Source: Synchiropus splendidus
Lineage: Eukaryota; Chordata; Actinopteri; Syngnathiformes; Callionymidae
NCBI RefSeq assembly: GCF_027744825.2
Contig: NC_071347.1
Location: 18,230,001 to 18,294,000, forward strand
Direction of reading: 5' to 3'
Length of the DNA: 64,000 nucleotides
Position 1 is the stretch's first letter. Every line of letters starts with the position of its first letter. The translations under genes were made by a program, and so were the position numbers. The notes below the pieces were generated by a model. It saw nothing but the letters and a program-made list of their open reading frames with translations, ran no database searches and was not told the origin of the DNA. This document shows positions 42,701-51,131 of the stretch, piece after piece.

Positions 42701-45700
42701 CACTCTGCCGTGCCAGTTTACAGAGTTGGTTCCTCCAGTAGTATGACTAGAGGGCGCCGGCGCGTCATGGCAACAGAGCTTCACACTGCATCACAACGTA
42801 TTTAAGGGCAGTATATAATATGAAAACCAGATTTTATTGCATTTTTTTTTGCATCCACAGGATGAAAACAGTATTTCTTCTTTTTAATGATGTCTTCATG
42901 CCGGTGACCTTTTCAGAAAGTATTGATTTCATCTGCCACTCAGCTACTGCAGGACGTTGGAAGCCTCCTTCACACTATAAAGCAGGAGTGTTCTGCAGTG
43001 TTTGCTCTACTACATTACGGACAAACACAGCGATGGATTATATTGGAGCATCGGCGCTACTGGTCAGCGCACCCCTCTGAGTATAGTCCATTGTAGTGGG
43101 TGTGTTTCCTCCTACACTCCCAAGCATACACTCGTAAGAAGGGATGGTGTCATGGCTGTCTAAGGGATCAGAACCAATTGCTGGATTGTTGCAGGCTGAC
43201 AGAAGGCTTGGGAGATCGAGGTTAGTTGGAACAATATGTCACAAGAACTGAAAAGACGAACAGGAACGCAGAACCAAGTGCACCGATACCAGAACACGGA
43301 ATGGGAAATGCACTCAAGGGAAAAAAAACTAACTAACGGGGAGAACACACTCAGAAAATAACTCACGAGGCCAAATAAACTGAAAGTGGTTCTACACACA
43401 CACAGACACACACGCACAAGGAAAAAGAATGACAGGAAGCGGAGCAAAGAGAACCAACTAAGGAGGCGGCAGGAACACAGGAGAACGGAGGGTCGGTCGA
43501 GAGAGAGTTTACCATGAGGATGTGAAGCAACCATCTGGCAGCGCAGACTGGAACCCAGGTGTAGAAATCAGTAGAGTCTGATCAGTGGAATGGGACTCAG
43601 CTGCGCTGCTGTGAAGCTTGGGAGAAACAGGTAAAAGGAAACACAGACATGAACAGGCAACAACAAAACAAAAACACAAGAGAAGACATGCAATATGACA
43701 GATGGAATCTTTTTGAGTTTATATATTGTGTGTGTTATTTGGGTTTGTGTTGTCAGAGGGAAATAATTACTATTAGTTTCACGAGATTACATCGTTGTGA
43801 CACGTAAAACATGAAGTGTTAATCTGCTTAGAGGAACACGAGCGCCCCAGTAAGTAGATTAGAGTGTTTGGAAGGTGTTGCGTTGTGAGGCGCCCTGAGA
43901 GAAGTTGAGAAAGTAGCTGCAGGGAAACGTCACTGAGCCGACTTTTCCATTGTGCACCTTCTTTGTTGTTTTGAATTCACAGGAATTGTTGCGAGAGTCA
44001 TTAGTCCCTTGTACCAATTTGCTCTGTATTTGCGGTGAGCCCTGAACTCACCACGGTGTTGTCAGCTCTTTATGTCTCTTACTGAGTGAAGAACCGTCAT
44101 TGTAGCTAATATAGCGGTCAGGTTCACACAGAGCTGTGGACAGAGGCGGACAGGTACCCAATTTTTCAAATCATTATTGCTGTTATAAAGCATTAATTAT
44201 GGTTGATCATGCGGCATGTGAGTCACCTGAGGCTGGAGGGCCGGATCGGAAAATGGTGTCGTGTCATTTATCTGCAGGAAATGTTGCAACCTTAGTGCCT
44301 CTAATCGCTGGTGATGGACAATTCAATTTTCCATTACATACTGTAGCCATTGTGTGGCCTGCGAAGCCAAAAATCTGAATAAATAAAATGTTAGGAAAAT
44401 AAGGATAAATACTGAATCAAAAATGACGAAAGAATATGCTGAATTTCATGATAAACCAACTGTAACCAACATTTAGAAAAAAATATTTTATTGTCATTAT
44501 TTTTATTTTGATGGATAACATTTACAGTTTCACTGTGACACTGTGGCCACAAAAACATAGGCTAAGAGCTGCAAAAGAGTCTGGTTTAGTCAGTGTTCAG
44601 AGGGCACCACCTGGCCTGCTAAATATTCCGGGGAAAACTGCGCACACAGTAATACATGGTGTCTTGGTACACGCAGTCAGTGTCTCCGTGGTGGAGAGTT
44701 TTGTGCCGCAGATCCACTCACACTTGTCAAGCATGCTGTGCGTTTATCTGACATGCTTGGTGGGAGAGAGAGAAGAAAGGTTGCCCCTGTGAGTGCAGTA
44801 GCCTGTTGTTCCAGCCATGGAGTGAAGCAGATATGTTTGTTGCAGAGGTCTGCCATTTCAGCTTCTTCAGCTGTTAGTTTACTTCACAAAATGTCGATAA
44901 CAAAGTAGTCCAGGCGTGTCACACTCAAGGAGCCAAAGGTTTGGGCTGCTTCCACAGGCACAGAAAGGCCTCTCACCCTTCAGCATGGAAATGTTAGCCA
45001 AACACTTTCCGTTACTGAAGGATAAGTTTTGACCCTTGGTCTCACTGGACTGAATGGTCCACCATTGCTATAACATGGAGTGACAGAGGGAGGCATAAAC
45101 TTCATGTTTTCAATAAGTAATAAGCTCACTTCAGTCGGTGGCTCAAAACTAAATGCACCGCTTGCAGAGGGAAGGAAAGACTTCTGAAACACACCAGTCC
45201 ATGTCCTCTCCAGCCTCCAGAGCGCCAGAGTGGAGACCGTAGACAGCAGCTGCTGTTTACCAAATCTACCGGCAGTAAACAAGCTGCAAGATTTCTTATT
45301 TCGGGTGCATCATCTGTTTGCTGAGCATTTGGGCTCAGGATGAGTGTGACACTGCTGGATTTGAACCCGACACTTTGTTATTGTCTTCGTCCTTCAGCTC
45401 CAGCTTTTGTATCACACTACTATTGGGAGGGACTTGAACTGTTCTGTGGCTGTTTGCAAATGTGCACTTTCTCCTTTCTGTGACCACATGAGGTAGAAGA
45501 GACTTAATATCCAAAACAATTCCCCTGCCAGAGTGGATATTGAGTTTTCGTCCAACACAATGACAAAACCCACCCTCCTTGATGTTCGCTTGTATAATGA
45601 AATAGTTACACTATATATCACCCTAAATAAACTACTTATTTACATTATCAATTAGCATAATAGCCAGTCATTCATCATGGTGAAGTACTCATTACTGTCA

Positions 45701-48700
45701 GTATATTTTACTTTGGAAAGGTCACCAAAAGTTCACTCCAAATAACACTATAATTACAGATTATTACCAGTGAATAAGCAAGTAATTCATCTATTAAAGG
45801 GCGATGTGTGTTCCCAAATTTGAAGTGTAACCAAAACAAACTGGATCTGGATCTGTTCTACTGTTGATCACTGAGCCAACGTTGAAAATGCCAGTGTTAA
45901 GGAAGTGAGAAAACGGATGTCAATAATTAAACAAAAAGTTTGGAAAATCAACATGGAAGAAAGCGAATTTCATGGGAAGCAATAGGATGTTTGGGCTTCA
46001 AGGAGCGTGTCTTTTGTGTCATATATAATGCTAGATTCAGCTGCCACGAATTAAAACAGTATTATAATAAGACTCACATTTCCTGTTTAAGGAGGCAGTT
46101 ATGAACTTTTCAGCTGTGTTTCTTGGCCCCATCTTGGACTAGTCTTAGCTTCTGCGTGCTATCGTGATCCGCTGAACCTTTTTTTTAATAACATGTTAGA
46201 CATGATGAGTTAAATCTTTACATCATTATGTAAAAATGGCAAATGGAAAATCACAATGCTTGTTGTGAAGCTTGAGACCTGCAGCCACAGCGAGCCAGCG
46301 ATTGTGGTCATTCGGCAAGGCTCCTCCGTCAGGGAAAATGACAACCTATTTGCAGTTCGCAACATTTGCACCCACAGTTAGATTCTGCAGTATAGCAAGA
46401 CTCTCTGCGTCAAATCGCTGCTCAGAATTCGAGCGCTACAAAGAGGCTAACAAGCGAAAGTGAACAAGAGCTAGCCGCAGCTGAAAGCAATGCAAATGGA
46501 GTTTATTATTTGTTCTGTTGTCAAAGACTGGAGCTGTCAGCAGCTACAGGTAACAACGTGCCTTGAACCCCTGATACTCATTCCCTGGACATGTTGTCGA
46601 TGAAAAGAGGAGCAGTCTGTCAGATTATAAGGCAACATTCCAGTATCTAGTGAAGTTCACATCTTGGGTTTGATCTGTTGAATGTTCTTTGAAGAAGTGA
46701 ATAAAAGTTATTATTTCATATTAAACACTACCTTTTTATTGTGTATTTGTCATTTATTTTGCTTAAGAACAAAAAAATGTTTTTGTGTTTGATTTAGTTG
46801 GGGAAAAAAGAAATAATTTATTTTAGACTAAACACTTTGCCTTTGCCTTATTTTTTGTCATTTATTGTGCTTTAGAAGTTGCAATGTTTTCTAATCTGTG
46901 TTGTTCATTATTATTGTTATTCAAAAGGTTTGTGGAATTAATTAAAAAAACTGTTTTGTGTTTGATTTAGTTGTGGAAAAAAGACAGAATAATCGGTAAA
47001 AATCGGCATCGACCGGTTGAGACTTTCAAAAAATCGGTGCTCCGCTAATGTATATATCAGGGGTTCACAAAATACAGTGAAGATGAGCTTTTACAGCTAT
47101 TGAGTTGACTGTTTAGAGTAAGGAATGCGTGTTCATATGAGCAGTGGGCTCCCACAGTGCCAACCAGACTGTGCGACGAGAAAAGACTGCACCGTTTTGT
47201 TGATCATAAGAATTCTGACCAAGGAGTTGCTGAGTTTCTGTGACTTGAGTTTCATTAGGCTGGTGTTATCAGCAGCTGCGGTCGCACCTCTCATTGCTCA
47301 CAGCTGAAGGTTCACTCTCCTCTTCATTCATCTCGGGTTTATTGTCCCTCTGCTCGACCAATCAGCTGCTGCCATGACTCCTTTGTGGCTTGCACAGACT
47401 CCACCGCTAAATACTGAACTGCTGTGGCAGCTCGTCTTCGGTGTGTTAGTGTGGACGCCTGGGCCACAGGAGTATCTGGTAACGCATTCAAATTATCGTC
47501 CTCTGTCTGTTTGCTTTGGTTCTTCATCATTTACTTTGAATATTTCTCTGTCACTTTTTCTTTTTTTCACAATTTGAGTTTGAACCAATATTACCGTCCC
47601 TTTTTAATCATTTAGAGATCAGATCGCGGTGGCAGCAGTTAACAGTAAAAAGCCTGGACTTTCCTCTCGCCAGAAGCTGCCTCCAGCTCAACAGTACAAG
47701 TAACATCCGACTTACGACCTGCTCGACTTACGTCCACCCGTCCTCTGGCCAGTAGATGCTTTTGGTTTATTATTCAATGTCTGGCACCGCAGCACGTAGC
47801 TGCCAGGCAATGTGTACGACAGTTACGGCAACACAGTATCCCACAGTTGTAGGTACTACAGCAGTACCGATAAAGTAGCAGTACCGATAAAGTAGCAGTA
47901 CCTTGCGTCGTCTATTTTGAATGGCATTCGACTTACGACCTGTTGGTCGTAACCAATCCCCGGTCGTAAGTTGGATGTTCCTCTCTAGGGAGGCATCTAT
48001 TGGGAATTCTTTTGAGATGCTGGAGCTACTTGAATGGCTTAGCTAGTTCAAAACATTTCCGAGCTTGTTCCATGGGTCAGTGTCAATGTTGGACCCAGTT
48101 AAAAAGTGATCCTCATGTATTTTTAAACCAGGAGACCTTTCTACGACTCTGACTGCACCACTGCACCTGCGGCTTATAGACCAGTGCGGCTCATGTATGA
48201 ACTAGACCTATTTTCCTTTTATTTTATTTTAAAGTTAGTGGGTGCTGTCAATATTCCGGTGCGCTCTATAGTCTGGAATTTACTGTAATTCATGATGCCA
48301 TTATTTAACAAACAATGACAAAACAGTACATGTGACAACAACACCCATAATTCAGAGCCTTAAATCCCGAACTGAAATTGTATTATGAGCTCTGTGGATT
48401 CTTCCTGGTGCTGAAGGAAACTGCCTTTTTCATCTGTGGATGTGAGAAGTACCAGATAGATGAGCTGCCTGAAGGGTTTTGGAAGGGTGGCCTGCCACCG
48501 TCGAGTCAAGCTTTAGTGACTTAAATTTGAGTTGGGTAGGTCATGTGTGGCTGGCGGGTCAGTGAATAATGAAATGACATGTTTTCGTTTTGCTCCATTG
48601 AGCACCAGACGTCACTCTGTGGATGTTGAAGGCAGAAGGTTTGAAAGAAAGCTCTCTCAGAGAAATGAGGATGATTGACGGTGTTGAAACGTAACAAGTG

Positions 48701-49173
48701 TTTACTCTCCCTTTCCAGTGCTGTCCAGAGATGTTCATCTGCGGCGCTCGCACAACAACATCCCCAAAGCTCGCATGAGGACTCTGAAGATGAGCATTGT
48801 CATCGTGACTTCATTTATAATCTGCTGGACTCCCTACTACCTCCTGGGCCTCTGGTACTGGCTGTTCCCAGAGAAGATGGAGGAGACGGTGTCACACTCC
48901 CTCACTCATATGCTGTTCATATTTGGCCTCTTCAACGCCTGTCTGGACCCCATCACTTACGGTCTGTTTACAATTCATCTGAACCACGGTCTCAAGAGAA
49001 GGAATTCAAACACCGCCAAGTCAGAAAACAACACTTGCCTCATGCATATGGCTCACGTGTCCTCTCACCGCCGAACGGCCTCCGGAGCACACAATGTAGA
49101 CATTGAAGAGGAAACTGACAGCAACAGCATGAAAAGTGTCACCAACCCGATCATCCCAGTCAGTGCCATTTAA
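17636..49173 (+). CDS. gnrhr: Gonadotropin-releasing hormone receptor, three coding exons
   Basis: This is the whole coding span, spliced as 17636-18130, 40722-40926 and 48719-49173 (495 + 205 + 455 bp = 384 codons plus TAA). The product is a plasma-membrane class A GPCR that binds GnRH decapeptides; the family signals mainly through Gq/11 and controls gonadotropin release in the pituitary. Seven hydrophobic segments are visible, at about residues 33-57, 67-88, 105-128, 148-168, 197-220, 256-277 and 296-318. Family marks seen are [13 protein letters not shown] after TM2, Cys105 and Cys183 for the extracellular disulfide, DRQ at 129-131, CWTPYY at 269-274 and DPITY at 310-314. The tail of about 65 residues after TM7 is present in fish receptors and absent from mammalian type I. 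Asp is found at both the TM2 (D78) and TM7 (D310) positions, as in non-mammalian receptors. Which teleost paralogue it is cannot be settled without a tree. Confidence 0.96.
18531..18826. repeat. AT-microsatellite block enclosed by 34-bp inverted repeats
   Basis: The left end, 18531-18564 (starting CATTTTCCAGAGCATCATCA), and the right end, 18793-18826, are inverted copies with one mismatch in 34 bp. Between them lie an A-run, an (AT)n tract (about 18596-18633), a 46-bp unique core (18636-18681) and a second (AT)n tract (about 18694-18792). The outer ends look like terminal inverted repeats, or the product of a fold-back event. No coding capacity; the Tyr-Ile repeat frames are artefacts. Confidence 0.8.
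18636..18681 (+). repeat. 46-bp core repeated upstream at 15297-15342
   Basis: TGTGCAGCATTTTACTGCAG and the following 26 bases occur at both sites, in the same orientation, with a single A/G difference. The flanks differ, so the shared unit is short and sharply bounded. Confidence 0.85.
18827..20706. other. Intron 1 segment, nothing recognised
   Basis: Unique-looking intronic DNA. No exon, RNA gene or clear repeat recognised. Confidence 0.5.
20707..20940 (+). mobile_element. Element of the CCAGACTATA-ended family, partial
   Basis: The sequence GTACTATAAAGCACACCGGAATATT, then AAGCCGCACTGGT and GTAGAAAGGTC, matches in order the reverse complement of the copy at 48015-48285. The inner part forms a 10-bp stem (CTACGGTGCA with TGCACCGTAG, 20830-20861). 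The element is decayed and its right end is unclear. Confidence 0.55.
20941..22953. other. Intron 1 segment, nothing recognised
   Basis: No exon recognised. The part at about 22085-22260 appears unique and of mixed composition, and could be conserved non-coding sequence; this is a guess from appearance only. Confidence 0.4.
22954..23500 (+). mobile_element. hAT-like non-autonomous element (left end recognised)
   Basis: It starts GGGAGTGCACGATTATGGCC, then ATGATAATCCAGATTATTTTTGATCAATATT, a pattern seen at the ends of fish hAT-type repeats. A (TTTTA)n tract lies at 23044-23080. The right end is not identifiable, so the end coordinate is approximate. Confidence 0.4.
23501..31309. other. Intron 1 segment, mostly unrecognised
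   Basis: Long intronic stretch with no recognised exon. 25430-26110 is AT-rich with a short (AT)n at 26079-26096. 29880-30075 is rich in ACTAAAA and AGTCAACTG words in both orientations and looks like a decayed interspersed repeat. Confidence 0.45.
31317..31630 (-). pseudogene. LINE C-terminal fragment, minus strand
   Basis: On the minus strand the translation gives [19 protein letters not shown] and, in another frame, [20 protein letters not shown] followed by [10 protein letters not shown] and a stop. These are the last segments of a fish non-LTR retrotransposon reverse transcriptase protein (RWFGHV and FMDVVKEDM motifs). The frame change between them and the missing upstream part show a 5'-truncated, dead insertion, antisense to gnrhr. 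The S/P-rich plus-strand frame here is its shadow. Confidence 0.75.
31745..31870. mobile_element. Fragment related to the element at 13204-13541
   Basis: CGTGTCGTGGTTCTTAAGACC, then GTCTTAGTCTCAAGA and CTCGGTGTTGTCTCGGCATC, resemble the AGACC-rich interior and end of the 13204 element. One end only. Confidence 0.4.
31871..32241. other. Intron 1 segment, nothing recognised
   Basis: Non-coding between two element copies. No clear structure seen. Confidence 0.4.
32242..32547. mobile_element. Short Tigger/pogo-like element, complete copy
   Basis: The ends are inverted: CAAGTAACATCCGACTTATG at 32242 and CATACGACATCC-type sequence read inward from GTTACTTG at 32547, with TA immediately outside the right end. 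The repeated words CGACTTACG and TACGACC are typical of Tigger/pogo-family non-autonomous ends (established pattern; exact family not checked). It is 306 bp with no transposase. A second copy lies at 47697-47980. Confidence 0.75.
32548..35296. other. Intron 1 segment, nothing recognised
   Basis: Open frames at 33082-33483 (+) and 34045-34434 (-) are the longest, but show no domain, and I could not pair them with convincing splice sites. Treated as non-coding. Confidence 0.5.
35297..35560 (+). mobile_element. CCAGACTATA-ended family, copy
   Basis: Starts TTTCCAGATTATAAGACGC and continues CTTTTTTCTCATGGTCTGAA and GGATTTTTACAGGCTGAAGA, nearly identical over about 130 bp to the copy at 36343. 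The right end is unclear. Confidence 0.65.
35920..35980. other. Near-perfect 61-nt hairpin
   Basis: Positions 35925-35942 (ACACTGCGAGGGGCTTTC) pair perfectly with 35958-35975. Inside, one C/A mismatch is followed by a 5-bp stem (TGCTG/CAGCA) and a TGG loop. Outside, one mismatch is followed by 4 more pairs (35920-35923 with 35977-35980). In total there are 27 pairs and 2 mismatches. No coding role is seen. It could be a small-RNA precursor, a tiny fold-back element or a recent inverted duplication. Confidence 0.7.
36343..36805 (+). mobile_element. CCAGACTATA-ended family, longest copy
   Basis: The left part (TTTCCAGACTATAAGATGC onward) matches the copy at 35297. The right part (GTGATCCTCATGCATTTTTA, then CTGACCTTTCTATGG) matches the copy at 48015-48285. 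It therefore links both as one family. No transposase frame. An (ATA)n patch lies just before it (36283-36306). Confidence 0.65.
36806..38358. other. Intron 1 segment, nothing recognised
   Basis: Non-coding; no exon, RNA gene or clear repeat seen. Confidence 0.5.
38359..38970 (+). mobile_element. Element with GTACCTCGG-type ends, copy A
   Basis: It is colinear with, and in inverse orientation to, the copy at 49551-50275 over about 600 bp, including the shared segment at 38640-38940. The left end CAGTCCAACTTTGGTTTTGG is a decayed form of the CAGTGGTACCTCGG terminus, preceded by TA. The right terminus is degraded. Matching open frames in both copies (beginning [10 protein letters not shown]) simply reflect shared DNA and encode no known transposase domain. 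Confidence 0.75.
38971..40224. other. Intron 1 segment, nothing recognised
   Basis: Non-coding; no recognised feature before the LINE fragment. Confidence 0.45.
40225..40614 (+). pseudogene. LINE 3'-end fragment just upstream of exon 2
   Basis: The translation near 40240 reads [15 protein letters not shown], and later [20 protein letters not shown]. These resemble the final part of fish L2/CR1/Rex-type reverse transcriptase proteins (LKKLGLP and RLQRIVRSAEK motifs). A short 3' tail follows with GCACAGCCCTATA and GCAATAAAACTGAATCTGA, the usual 3' end of these elements. It is 5'-truncated and full of stops. Confidence 0.65.
40722..40926 (+). CDS. gnrhr: GnRH receptor coding exon 2 (end of TM4, ECL2, TM5)
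   Basis: This exon encodes residues 166-233, starting MFIFHNVTI and ending RMARNT plus one base (phase 1). The acceptor is TGTCAATGCAG/ATG and the donor is CCT/GTGAGT at 40927. It carries a sequon at N171, the ECL2 cysteine (C183, in TQCTT) that pairs with C105, and TM5, where [10 protein letters not shown] continues into intracellular loop 3. An exon of 205 bp beginning inside TM4 and ending in ICL3 fits the conserved three-exon layout of vertebrate GnRH receptor genes. A LINE 3' fragment ends about 110 bp before the acceptor. Confidence 0.95.
41299..41369. repeat. (TTATA)n pentanucleotide microsatellite
   Basis: About 14 near-perfect pentamer units in intron 2. Confidence 0.95.
41370..44910. 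other. Intron 2 segment, mostly unrecognised
   Basis: No exon recognised. 42060-42135 contains GAGTTCGATCCC, a good B-box, but no clear A-box, so it is at best a tRNA-derived relic. 43140-43690 is purine- and AC-rich and resembles a decayed interspersed repeat, though I could not find its ends. Confidence 0.4.
44911..45300 (+). mobile_element. Possible hAT-like element start
   Basis: CAGGCGTGTCACACTCAAGG at 44911 resembles a hAT/Charlie terminal repeat. No opposite end or transposase seen; the extent is a guess. Confidence 0.25.
45301..46599. other. Intron 2 segment, nothing recognised
   Basis: Non-coding; no exon or clear repeat seen. Confidence 0.45.
46600..47062 (+). mobile_element. hAT-like remnant with internal duplication
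   Basis: GTGTTTGATTTAGTTG followed by a GGAAAAAAG-type run occurs twice (about 46783 and 46955). After the second copy comes AATCGGTAAAAATCGGCATC and AAAATCGGTGCTCCGCTAA, a decayed form of the ATCGGTGCATCCCTA end common in fish hAT elements. No transposase frame. Confidence 0.45.
47063..47696. other. Intron 2 segment, nothing recognised
   Basis: Non-coding; the short open frames have no recognisable motif. Confidence 0.45.
47697..47980. mobile_element. Short Tigger/pogo-like element, second copy
   Basis: Begins CAAGTAACATCCGACTTACG right after TA and shares GGCACCGCAGCACGTAGC and ATTTTGAATGGCATT with the copy at 32242-32547. The right end (CGGTCGTAAGTTGGATGTT) is eroded. An internal AGTACCGATAAAGTAGC unit is tandemly duplicated. 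Confidence 0.7.
48015..48285 (-). mobile_element. CCAGACTATA-ended family, copy with intact end
   Basis: Read on the minus strand it begins CAGTAAATTCCAGACTATAG at 48285 next to TA, followed by AGCGCACCGGAATATT and GAGCCGCACTGGT. It matches 20707-20940 and the right part of 36343-36805. The TA flank and terminal pattern suggest a TA-targeting (Tc1/mariner/pogo-type) non-autonomous element; the family name is inference. Confidence 0.65.
48286..48718. other. gnrhr: End of intron 2
   Basis: Unique-looking DNA leading into the exon 3 acceptor; a pyrimidine run TTTACTCTCCCTTTCCAG directly precedes the exon. Confidence 0.6.
48719..49173 (+). CDS. gnrhr: GnRH receptor coding exon 3 (ICL3, TM6, TM7, tail)
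   Basis: The acceptor is CCCTTTCCAG/TG at 48718. The TG completes the Leu234 codon begun by the last base of exon 2. The exon encodes the basic ICL3 segment [18 protein letters not shown], then TM6 with [16 protein letters not shown]3, and TM7 with [13 protein letters not shown] cytoplasmic tail of about 65 residues follows, rich in Ser, Thr and Asn, with an acidic stretch EEETD and several Ser/Thr that could be kinase or arrestin sites (inference). The stop is TAA at 49171-49173. The frame stays open one base upstream through the acceptor as GTG, but that is intron sequence and not a start. Confidence 0.95.
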
Positions 49174-49550
49174 CCCACAGCAAAGATTCTTCACTTCAGT
49201 ATCGCCCAAAACATGCCGTCGAACATGAGGCGGGCTTCTCCTGGTGCAGCTGTCGACTGAAAATGTTTCTCCCGGCAGCAGACTGAAGCATCTTTGCAAA
49301 ACTGCCACTGCGGGCGGAGTGACATTGTACATCCCATGTTTCGTGCCAGTGTGGGACAGAGTTTTCTGCCGAAACATTGAATCCTAATGTGTGTTTTAAG
49401 GAGGGAAACCTGGACGATATTGATGAAACCCTTCATAAAAGAAGAGAATTCATGCCTGAGCAACACGGCAAGTGTATCAAGAGCGTGCAGTTCCATATAT
49501 GACAACAACACGTCTGACAAAGCCCTGTGGGTCACAAACAGAAAGACATA

Positions 49551-50275
49551 CAGTGGTAGCTCGGTTCTCGACCACAATCCGTTCCAGACGGCCGTTCGAG
49601 AAGCGAATTGTTCGAAATCTGAATGGATTTTTCCCATGACAATGAATGGAAAAAGAAACAATACGTTCCAAGCCTTAAAATAGTCTTTTGTGGGAGTGAA
49701 TGTGGAGTGTCTGCTGCAGGTGGCTGTTCCTCTATGTGTGTGGCCGCTGCATGTGGGAGGGGTTGCCGAGTGAGTGACGTCTCTCCAGAAGGGAAGAGGT
49801 GCCCGGTGCGTGTCTGAATGCTCTGAATGTGCGCTTCTGTGCAGTTTGGCTGTGACAAAGTCATAAACCAAGTCACGCTCTGTCCCAGACTCGCCTCATC
49901 CCTGTCCCAGCTCCAGCCCACAACAGGACATCAAACCCTGGAGTGGAGGTGTGGAGAGCGAGCACCTCCCCTGTGACACTCTACCACGGTCCAGTGTGGA
50001 GACAGGAAAGGTTTTACACCTCAATATGAAGAAAAAACAGTCAGTAAATGTAGCTAACGGGACACGTCTGCATACAGAGGCTGCGTTATACACAATAACG
50101 AGGCGCGTCGTAAGTCAGCCAGTCGGTCCGCGCACCTTATGTTTTTTCCGGCTTTTTTCGTGAGCGTTCGAGTTCTGGATTTTCATTCGAAATCCGAAGA
50201 AAAAAAATTTCGACATTTTTGTTTGAACTCCGATTTGTTCGAATTCCCAGACGTTCGAAAACCGAGGTACCACTG
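49551..50275 (-). mobile_element. Element with GTACCTCGG-type ends, copy B (complete)
   Basis: Terminal inverted repeats are clear: CAGTGGTAGCTCGGTTCTCG at 49551 and, inverted, CAGTGGTACCTCGGTTTTCG ending at 50275. A TA dinucleotide flanks each end (49549-49550 and 50276-50277). Internally it matches copy A at 38359-38970. It is 725 bp with no transposase. The TA duplication and terminal pattern fit a Tigger/pogo-type non-autonomous element (inference). Confidence 0.85.
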
Positions 50276-50579
50276 TAATTTCTTAAAAAAAAAAAAAAAA
50301 GCAAAAATCAAAACTACCTTTAAAAATAGCATCAGTGCAGCAGATCAATCAATACAGTGAACACAAACTTTTAAATGAGTAAATGGAGCTAAAAATGAAG
50401 GATTCATTACTTTCTCTTGAACTGCACGCGAGACATTTGTATTAGCATATGTATTAGCATTGATGCTAAATCTGAATTGACTTCTTAGTTGAATGTTACG
50501 CAGCACGGAAGACACATTTATTCATTAAAAATGCGTGACAGTGAACAAGCTTTTCACCCTTACGGTGTGAATCCGGGCT

Positions 50580-50645
50580 ACTTCCTGGTCTCATGATGAC
50601 GCAGTACATGTCAGCCTATCACAATGTCCTCAGACCAGGAAGTAG
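50580..50645. repeat. Small inverted repeat related to 1535-1920
   Basis: ACTTCCTGGTCT and AGACCAGGAAGT form a 12-bp inverted pair around GTACATGTCAGCC, the same arm and core words as the element at 1535-1920. Confidence 0.5.
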
Positions 50646-51131
50646 AACAGACATCGACCTGCTTCACAAAAATTATCTTTGGCTAAAAAAATGGTTGACG
50701 TGCGGTGGAAACTACCATCGAGCTGATCGTGACTGCTGGACACATTTGGGCTCGACTTAGAAAGCACTCAGTTCCACCTCCAGGACAGTAGGTGGTGCTG
50801 TAATGAGACACCCACAGGGTGTCGACAGGCTTTAATAAGAGAAGGAATTTATTTTAATTATTATAAATCGTGACATGTTCTCCACAGCTCCTCTCCCAAA
50901 GCCACGCGTGATGTTTTGCTTCTCGAATGTCTAAAAAATATATATTTATTATCATTAAATGCTTGGAATTCCAAGCGTCAAGCCATTTTTAAAAAAAAGT
51001 GATCTGTGTTAGCTGTGCTTTTCTTGCAATGCGTTTTCTTACTAAAGAAAAAAAAAGTGTTTGGTGGTATCAGGCTGTATATCTATCACACCTGTCATGT
51101 TGTTATTGGTAAACGGAGGAAAGGCAATAAA

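Larger units (their letters stand above)
40927..48718 (+). other. gnrhr: gnrhr intron 2 (7.8 kb)
   Basis: The donor is GTGAGT at 40927 and the acceptor CCCTTTCCAG at 48718, phase 1. Contents are a pentanucleotide repeat, possible hAT and tRNA-like remnants, and two short inverted-repeat elements near its 3' end. No nested gene was recognised. Confidence 0.93.
49174..51131 (+). other. gnrhr: Probable gnrhr 3' UTR and downstream flank
   Basis: No canonical AATAAA follows the stop codon until 51126-51131. Weaker hexamers occur earlier (CATAAA near 49434, ATTAAA at 50524). The 3' UTR is therefore either short with a variant signal or almost 2 kb long, in which case it contains the 725-bp transposon at 49551-50275 and an A-run at 50284-50300. 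The end cannot be fixed without transcripts. Confidence 0.4.

Noticed and set aside
49191..49871. 226-codon minus-strand open frame downstream of exon 3
   Set aside because: Much of it lies in the non-autonomous transposon and matches copy A DNA; it has no transposase or other domain, and copy A breaks the frame differently.
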